Shown in pieces: positions 35,711 through 40,459 of a stretch of DNA of 40,459 nucleotides. The stretch is from positions 1 through 40,459 of the IMG/VR virus record IMGVR_UViG_3300031576_000145; one strand, 5' to 3'. The DNA comes from a virus. Within the stretch, counting starts at the first letter, position 1; each line of letters starts with the position of its first letter. The notes under the pieces were generated by a model, which saw nothing but the letters and a program-made list of their open reading frames with translations, made no database searches and was not told the DNA's origin. A program made the position numbers and the translations under genes.

Positions 35711-36193
35711 TCAGGCCAGGCTCCCGGCGTCATGGAGAATCAGGAGATCCGCCCACATGAGGAATTCCGCCCAGCGGTCCTCCGGGTCGACTCCGGCGAT
35801 GGCCCCCCCGCCGGCGCCGATCGTGATCTCCTTCGCGGCGCCCCCGAGCTCCCGGTCCTTCAGGATCGATTCGATGACGTCCTCCATCAGGTCTTCGACG
35901 AGCTTCGGCGATTTCGAGTTCCGGTCGTCGGTCGCCTCCTCGGGAACGAATCCGTGGATCGGCTGGCGCCATCGGATTTCGACGTGCCGGTCGTACCAGG
36001 CGTAGGTCGGGCCGTCCTCGTATTTCGGCAGACAGAGGTAGGGCTTGTCCTCGCCCGCGCCTGCGTCCTCCGGCAGGACGAGCCGGGTGTAGACCCGCCC
36101 GCCGAGGTTCGTCTTGTGCCCGCTCGCCGCGCCCTGGATCGCCTTGAGCTTCGTGATCAGCGCGGCGGTGGCTCCCGAGATCGTCTGTGGCAT
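35711..36193 (-). CDS. Tail completion / neck protein (160 aa)
   Basis: The helix-strand layout (ALITKLKAIQGAAS; VYTRLVLPED; RHVEIRWRQPIHGF; DLMEDVIESILKDRELG) and position before the tail tube gene fit a tail terminator or head-tail joining protein. No membrane segment. Start ATG 36193. A terminator-like hairpin lies just upstream. Confidence 0.75.
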   Translation of the reverse strand: MPQTISGATAALITKLKAIQGAASGHKTNLGGRVYTRLVLPEDAGAGEDKPYLCLPKYEDGPTYAWYDRHVEIRWRQPIHGFVPEEATDDRNSKSPKLVEDLMEDVIESILKDRELGGAAKEITIGAGGGAIAGVDPEDRWAEFLMWADLLILHDAGSLA

Positions 36194-36210
36194 CGGTCAT
36201 CGTCCCCGTC

Positions 36211-36267
36211 CCCGAAAAGCAAAGGGGCCGCCGTGAAGGTCGTGGCCCCCACGACGGCCCCTTGCTT
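36211..36267 (-). terminator. Terminator-like hairpin inside the late unit
   Basis: AGCAAGGGGCCGTCGTG and CACGGCGGCCCCTTTGCT (minus strand, 36267-36250 and 36235-36218) form a long stem with few mismatches. The tail is TTTTCGG. Lying between the HK97 gp10-like and tail completion genes, it may reduce readthrough and set a head/tail expression ratio. Confidence 0.6.
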
Positions 36268-36329
36268 CTCTCCTTGCGGAGCGGCCCCGGGGCGTCCCCC
36301 GGTTCCGCGGGTCTCTCGCTACTCGCTCC

Positions 36330-36884
36330 TCACCCTCGGATGAGCTCTCCGGGGGTCGGAATCCTCCGGGTCCGGAACCAGATTCGCAGCGCCTTTGCGA
36401 GCCTCCGAGCGGTCGGTTCCCTCGCCTCCCGCACGGTGTCCCGGATGTAGTGCCGGGCCCGGATCCGCATCTGGCGACTGTGCTGCCGGACGCGGATCAC
36501 GCCTTCCTCTCGCACCCGCTTCCGGAGCCTCTTTCCGGTCTTGCTGCGGAAGCGGAACCGCCTCCGGGTGTGCTCCGGGACCGTGACCGTTCCCACGAAT
36601 CCGATCTCGTGCGCCATGCCGTATCCGAGATGCGTTCCCCAGGCCCCTCGGATTCGCTGTCGCGAGACCTCATCGATCCTGGGGCTCGCTTCGACGGAAC
36701 GGATCAGGGTGCCGGTCCGTCGACGCAGGTATTGCCCCAGGAGACGGTTCTTGGCGACGTCTCTCGTCATGTAGAGGATCGATGCCCGGACGCCGGCCTC
36801 GATGACCTCCGGGAAGCGTGGATCCCCGGCGAGGGCCAGAATGGCGGCACGTTTCGTCCGCGGGTCGAGGAAGATCCGGATCAT
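36330..36884 (-). CDS. HK97 gp10-like head-tail connector (184 aa)
   Basis: Contains RRRTGTLIRSVEASP, then GTHLGYGMAHEIGF, the pattern of HK97 gp10-like connector proteins (Gly-Thr...Tyr-Ala...Glu-X-Gly). The C-terminal half is extremely Arg-rich (RFRFRSKTGKRLRKRVREE), which may contact DNA. It sits in the neck gene order: gp6-like, then gp10-like, then tail completion. Start ATG 36884 overlaps the previous stop by 4 nt. Confidence 0.82.
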   Translation of the reverse strand: MIRIFLDPRTKRAAILALAGDPRFPEVIEAGVRASILYMTRDVAKNRLLGQYLRRRTGTLIRSVEASPRIDEVSRQRIRGAWGTHLGYGMAHEIGFVGTVTVPEHTRRRFRFRSKTGKRLRKRVREEGVIRVRQHSRQMRIRARHYIRDTVREAREPTARRLAKALRIWFRTRRIPTPGELIRG

Positions 36885-37546
36885 GGTCTGAATCTCCTCC
36901 GGCGATCCAGAATCGCCTTCACGTCCTCCGGGATGTCGTCCCGGAACCCCGTCGTCCCCGCGGCCGATGATCGGCTCCGGATCCCGACCCAGTTCCTGCG
37001 CTCGAACCAGTACCAGGCGAGCATGACGCAGGCGCGCTTGAAGTCCCTCGGGACAGGGTCCGCGGCATCGCCTTTCCAGCCAGGGAGGAACGTGACCTCC
37101 ACGTTCTGGATGCCGGGATACCAGCCCCCGACGACCCCGCGACGCTGGGAGACGAGCACCGCCCCGCCTCCCGTAACCGGCACGGTCCTTCGAAGAAGCT
37201 GTCCGAGCACGCCATCCACGTTTCTCGCGACGACGTCGGCCGTGGTCGTGTACCCGGTCGCGACCGTGAGCGTCTTCGCGTTCTCCTTGACGGTCAGGGT
37301 CGCAAGATCCTGGATGCGGTCTCCGAGGTACAAGAGCTCGCCGCTCCCGCCTCCGACCTGCTCCCCGTCGCCGTCATAGATCCGAGTCACGGCCGTCGAG
37401 GGGGACCGTATGAGGTAGCCGACGTCCTCCTCGATGTACTCCGAGGCCGCGAGCGCGAGCTCGTCAATCACGGCCTGCTTCGAGAGGTCGATCTTCGGAG
37501 CCCAGTCCAGGAGCTCCTGGATGCTATCGAGGATCAGCTCGCCCAC
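36881..37546 (-). CDS. Head-tail connector, gp6-like (221 aa)
   Basis: N-terminal helices (ELILDSIQELLDWAP; QAVIDELALAASEYIEEDVG) and a strand-rich C-terminal half with CVMLAWYWFERRNWVG, a common pattern of phage adaptor proteins joining the portal to the tail. It precedes the gp10-like gene with an ATGA overlap. Start ATG 37546, 15 nt after the preceding stop. Confidence 0.78.
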   Translation of the reverse strand: MGELILDSIQELLDWAPKIDLSKQAVIDELALAASEYIEEDVGYLIRSPSTAVTRIYDGDGEQVGGGSGELLYLGDRIQDLATLTVKENAKTLTVATGYTTTADVVARNVDGVLGQLLRRTVPVTGGGAVLVSQRRGVVGGWYPGIQNVEVTFLPGWKGDAADPVPRDFKRACVMLAWYWFERRNWVGIRSRSSAAGTTGFRDDIPEDVKAILDRRRRFRP

Positions 37547-37561
37547 CTGGCCTCCGTCAGC

Positions 37562-37765
37562 TTACTCCGCGACCTGCCATCCGGACCGCACGCAGTCCGC
37601 GACGTCGACGGGAGCGACCTGCACCTTGCCGTTCCCATCCGCCTCGTACTCGTTCCCGCTCGCGCATACGACCCGGGCGTGCGCGAAGCTCGCGTCCTTC
37701 CCCTTCAGGAGGACCTTGCCGCCGCTCGGCGCATCCTCCGGCTCCGGCCCATTCTTCTTCCGCAT
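37562..37765 (-). CDS. Small capsid-locus protein (67 aa)
   Basis: Ends in GKVQVAPVDVADCVRSGWQV, a pattern often seen in small proteins next to phage capsid genes. Two cysteines. Start ATG 37765 with GGGAGGAG 5 nt upstream; longer upstream frame is a shadow. Possible minor head component. Confidence 0.7.
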   Translation of the reverse strand: MRKKNGPEPEDAPSGGKVLLKGKDASFAHARVVCASGNEYEADGNGKVQVAPVDVADCVRSGWQVAE

Positions 37766-37776
37766 CGTCTCCTCCC

Positions 37777-37795
37777 GCCCCGGAATTCCCGGGGC
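37777..37795 (-). other. 7-bp hairpin upstream of the 67-aa gene
   Basis: GCCCCGG (37777-37783) pairs with CCGGGGC (37789-37795) across the loop AATTC. On the minus strand it ends just before the ribosome site of the 67-aa gene. No T-tract. Confidence 0.5.
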
Positions 37796-37800
37796 CGAAC

Positions 37801-38250
37801 CTACCTCGTCGCCCCGTCTCGCTTCGCGCAGCTGAAGGCCAGATCCGCGGTCGCCGTGGCCGGCGCCCCGGTCGTCACCCAGCTCACGCGCAGGAAGCGG
37901 TGGAGCGACCGTTTCGTGAAATCGCTCCTGTCGCACGCCGCGGAGCAGCTCGCCGGGTCGTAAAAGATCGCCCAGTTCGCGTTGTCCGTGCTCGTCTCCG
38001 CCTTGAAGTCGACCGCGGGGGCCGCTCCCCCGGAGAGCGCCGTGAGCTCGATCTCCAGCCCGCATTCGGCGTGCCCCTCGGTGTCGAAGCTTGCACTCGA
38101 TCCGCTCGCCGCGGTGACCGATTTCGCGTAGTCGGTCCACACCTTGAGTTGCGCCCGGTAGTCGAAGCTGTCGACGGCACCGAGCGTGATCACGGCCACG
38201 ATGGCTGAGATGATGGCGATCGCCACGATCCCGAGCCTCATTTGCCTCAT
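37801..38250 (-). CDS. Membrane-anchored or exported capsid-locus protein (149 aa)
   Basis: Starts with a basic MRQMR and a hydrophobic segment (LGIVAIAIISAIVAVITLGAV), a signal peptide or anchor. The mature part is beta-rich with four cysteines (AECGLEI; ASCSAACD), probably disulfide-bonded. Start ATG 38250 with AAGGAG about 7 nt upstream. Its location right after the major capsid gene is unusual for an exported protein. It could be a secreted or virion-surface protein; no family recognised. Confidence 0.7.
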   Translation of the reverse strand: MRQMRLGIVAIAIISAIVAVITLGAVDSFDYRAQLKVWTDYAKSVTAASGSSASFDTEGHAECGLEIELTALSGGAAPAVDFKAETSTDNANWAIFYDPASCSAACDRSDFTKRSLHRFLRVSWVTTGAPATATADLAFSCAKRDGATR

Positions 38251-38270
38251 CTTCCGCTCCTTCCCATCCC

Positions 38271-38311
38271 CCGGGGCGGGGAGCGACGATTCCTGCCGTC
38301 CCCCGCCCCGG
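38271..38311 (-). other. 11-bp perfect hairpin after the major capsid gene
   Basis: CCGGGGCGGGG (38271-38281) pairs with CCCCGCCCCGG (38301-38311), 19-nt loop. There is no T-tract. Placed right behind the most strongly expressed gene, it may stabilise the capsid mRNA or limit readthrough. Confidence 0.65.
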
Positions 38312-38325
38312 ATGACTGGTCCTCC

Positions 38326-39810
38326 TCAGCCCTTGAAGATGTCGTAGAGGAGGGCGCAGCCGGCCGGCAGGCGCGACCGCAGGGCCCCCATCTCCCGGAT
38401 CTCGAAGGGGAAAATGGGACCGGTCGAGGTCGTCGACGCGTAGTCCCACCGCTCGGGCCCGTAGGACACCGCGTAGTCGAACGCGGAGTCCAGGTCCTCG
38501 CCCGGGGCCGCCCAGGGGATCGACCTCGGGAGCATCAGGATCATCCCGCCGGGGAGGTTCGGCTGCGTCTCGACCGGGCAGCGCTCGCCCGTGACCGAGT
38601 TCAGGATCTCCCCGACGTGGAAGCCCTGCACCATTGAGCTCCGGTTCTCACCGACACCCACGATCACCCGCACGGAGTCCTGCGAGATGCCGAGCCGGGT
38701 GAGGATGCGTCCATCCTGGCCGCTTACGAGGAGTCGCAGGTCGCCGAGCTTCGCGTTGTCGTAGATCGCCGCGAAGGCATCCTGGATCTGCGTGACCTCC
38801 CCGCTCGCCCCGCTCAGCTTCCCGCTGATCGCCTTGACGTGTGCGCCGGATCCCGAGGCCGCGAGCAGCGGGACCATCCCGTCGAACGTCAGGCTGTCCG
38901 CGGAGCTCTCCGTCGCGACCACGGTCGCGGCATCTCCGGTCGTGTTGAGCGACTTCACCGAGATGCTCGACTGGGTGACGATCGCCTCGCACTTGAGGGC
39001 GGGGTTGCCGGTCGCCGTTCCGATGAAGACCGCGTAGGCCGCGGCCGTCGCCTTGGGCGTCCAGGTGATCTTGAGCGCATCGCCTCCGCCCGCGATCGCG
39101 AGCGACACCTCGGTCGAGAGCGCACCCCATCCGTCCGCCTCCGGGTTGATCCCCGTGTGCGCCTTCCCGTCGATGAACGCATCGGTGCCGTCGTAGTCGA
39201 CGGCGCGATCGATGGTCTCCCGGTTCGCCGCCGAGAGCGTCAACGCCGCGACCTTCACGAAGTAGGTCGCCGCCGCGAGGGCGCCGAGACCGTTCCGCTC
39301 GGCGAGGGTCACGCCGGCGACGGCGCCGAGGGCCGTGACGTTCGCACCGAGGTAGAGGATCTCCATCCCCCGCATCTGGGTTTCGAGCACGATCCGCGTC
39401 TCGCGCGCGAGCGCCTCATCGAAGCCCACCCCCATCGCAACCGCCTTCCTCGTGACCTTCCCGCCGATCGCGCTCTCCGCCATCGCCACGGTCTTCGAGG
39501 CGGTCGTGAGCGCGACGGTCTTTCCCGCCGCCTCCTCGCCGACCGACATCTTCGGCAGCGTCACCTTCGTGATCTGCTTCCAGCGCGTCGAGTCGTCCCC
39601 GGGCCTCGGCTTCCTGGCGATCGAGGCGTGGAACGGCGAAAGGATCGGGACGATGAGCTGTGCCGGTTGATCGAGGTTGATCCCCCCGAGCGCGGTCGCC
39701 GCCGTGATCGCCTTGTGCAGTTCGAGTCCGGGAGGCAAACCCTGGCGCGAGGCCTGGATGGCCTTCTCCGCCAGGGCCCTGGTCTGGGCCGTGATTTCTC
39801 CGAGATTCAT
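38326..39810 (-). CDS. Major capsid protein with inserted FN3/Ig-like domain (494 aa)
   Basis: Forms the icosahedral shell. The N-terminal part has KPRPGDDSTRWKQITKVTLPK; the C-terminal part has VRVIVGVGENRSSMVQGFHVGEIL and a final GCALLYDIFKG. Residues about 171-292 look like an inserted beta-sandwich (AAATYFVKVAALTLS; ALKITWTPKATAAAYAVFIGT), a fibronectin-III-like pattern in which an outer sugar- or partner-binding domain projects from the capsid. Start ATG 39810 with AAGGA 5 nt upstream. It follows the protease-scaffold gene by 30 nt, the usual order. Confidence 0.85.
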   Translation of the reverse strand: MNLGEITAQTRALAEKAIQASRQGLPPGLELHKAITAATALGGINLDQPAQLIVPILSPFHASIARKPRPGDDSTRWKQITKVTLPKMSVGEEAAGKTVALTTASKTVAMAESAIGGKVTRKAVAMGVGFDEALARETRIVLETQMRGMEILYLGANVTALGAVAGVTLAERNGLGALAAATYFVKVAALTLSAANRETIDRAVDYDGTDAFIDGKAHTGINPEADGWGALSTEVSLAIAGGGDALKITWTPKATAAAYAVFIGTATGNPALKCEAIVTQSSISVKSLNTTGDAATVVATESSADSLTFDGMVPLLAASGSGAHVKAISGKLSGASGEVTQIQDAFAAIYDNAKLGDLRLLVSGQDGRILTRLGISQDSVRVIVGVGENRSSMVQGFHVGEILNSVTGERCPVETQPNLPGGMILMLPRSIPWAAPGEDLDSAFDYAVSYGPERWDYASTTSTGPIFPFEIREMGALRSRLPAGCALLYDIFKG

Positions 39811-39840
39811 TCGAGTCCTTCCTTTTCCGAGTCCGGGGGG

Positions 39841-40459
39841 CTATCTCCCGAGACCCATGATGCTGGCTTCCGTGAGCTTCCTCCGGACCTCCAGCTCCTG
39901 CGCCCTGCTGATCGTGCCGCCCTCCGCAAGCGCCGAGAGCGCCTTCGAGAGCCGCGCGACCTCCGTGTTCTTCCCCGCGTCCGCCGGATCCGTTCCGAGG
40001 GCCTTCTCGGCGGGCCCGACCGGTCGACCGACCGGAAGGAGCGCCGACTCCGCCTTCTGGACCCGCTCCTCCAGCGTGCTCAGGGACTTCTGGAACTCCT
40101 GCTTTGCCTTCGTGATCTGGTCGCTGACGACCTTTTCGACCTTGTCGCCGAGGCCTTTTTCGAGCGCCGATACCAGGACCTCGTTCGCGCCCTTGAGGCC
40201 TTCGACGAACTTCCTCAGGTCCTCGGGCTCGAGGCCCTTTTCCGGAACGCTCGGAAGGGGCGCGGTCTTGAGCGCCTCGGCGACCTCGGCCGGGTCGAGT
40301 TCCAGGGCCCTGGTGAGCCCGTCGACCAGTGCCGGATCCTGGATCCCCTTTCCCGCCTCGACGGCCTGGATCGTCTCTGCGGCCGTCAGGAACGCCTTCG
40401 GATCATCCGTCTGGGCCCCGATGGCCTTTCCGAGCAGGAGCCCCGCCTCGACGACCCCC
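39841..40459 (-). CDS. Capsid maturation protease-scaffold, 3' part
   Basis: C-terminal part of the gene that starts at 1203. Counting the circle once, it adds 163 residues from 40332 down to a TAG at 39843-39841. The sequence is rich in Glu, Lys, Ala and Leu heptads (for example around KVEKVVSDQ and STLEERVQK), predicting a coiled coil. This matches a scaffold domain that works inside the procapsid and is then removed by the protease domain of the same polypeptide. The major capsid gene begins 30 nt downstream with its own ribosome site. Confidence 0.85.
   Translation of the reverse strand, partial: GVVEAGLLLGKAIGAQTDDPKAFLTAAETIQAVEAGKGIQDPALVDGLTRALELDPAEVAEALKTAPLPSVPEKGLEPEDLRKFVEGLKGANEVLVSALEKGLGDKVEKVVSDQITKAKQEFQKSLSTLEERVQKAESALLPVGRPVGPAEKALGTDPADAGKNTEVARLSKALSALAEGGTISRAQELEVRRKLTEASIMGLGR
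40333..40459. repeat. Right copy of 127-bp terminal direct repeat
   Basis: Exact copy of window positions 1-127. Removing one copy gives a 40,332 bp circle. No extra gene is created or lost by the join. Confidence 0.93.

Noticed and set aside
1-40459. CRISPR array or integrase/attachment site
   Set aside because: No spaced palindromic repeat series and no integrase motif were found. The Cas4-like gene stands alone without cas1 or cas2.

Overview
The window is one complete, circularly closed genome of a tailed phage (Caudoviricetes). The first 127 bases reappear exactly as the last 127 bases, and one reading frame (the capsid protease-scaffold gene) runs unbroken across the join. The non-redundant genome is therefore 40,332 bp and the window edges cut that gene in two. 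The base composition is clearly high-GC, with many GTG starts and strong AGGAGG-type ribosome sites, so the host is a high-GC bacterium. A lipobox protein, a zinc amidase and small membrane proteins in the lysis region fit a Gram-negative envelope, but the host cannot be named from sequence alone. A tape measure protein, a tail tube protein and the absence of sheath genes point to a siphovirus. No integrase or CI-type repressor was recognised, so a lytic lifestyle is likely but not proven.

Layout. Transcription seems to be organised as two units that leave one divergent control region (about 13,268-13,376). There a perfect 8+8 bp inverted repeat contains both TTGACA -35 boxes. The rightward unit (13,377-22,936) holds accessory and DNA-metabolism genes. 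These are a protein of unknown function, a Cas4-like Fe-S nuclease, two conserved phage proteins, a GGCNN pentamer array, a winged-helix protein, several tiny proteins, a RAMA-type protein, and a module made of an apparently permuted AAA+ ATPase, a DUF1257/Ycf35-like protein and a DUF2997-like protein. The unit ends with a coiled-coil protein and a ribbon-helix-helix candidate.

The leftward unit starts at 13,267. It encodes a zinc ribbon, a replication initiator with an internal 10-bp iteron array (probable origin), a coiled-coil protein, a small Cys-rich protein, a tRNA cluster with a third tRNA-like unit, several small overlapping genes, a MazG-like protein, a Gp37/Gp68 (DUF5131) protein, a nuclease-like protein and a ParB-methyltransferase fusion. 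It continues through terS, terL, a portal-MuF fusion and the protease-scaffold. After wrapping to 40,332 it carries the major capsid protein, head-tail connectors, tail tube, tail chaperone, tape measure, tail tip proteins, two exported structural-locus proteins, lysis genes, a lone sigma region 4 protein, DUF1353 and a lipoprotein. It converges tail to tail with the rightward unit at 22,910-22,936.

The most unusual features are the AAA+ protein whose Walker B motif precedes Walker A, the pentamer array, the iteron origin inside the initiator gene, the 123-nt tRNA-like element ending in CCA, and the symmetric divergent promoter-operator. GC-rich hairpins recur at gene boundaries throughout.
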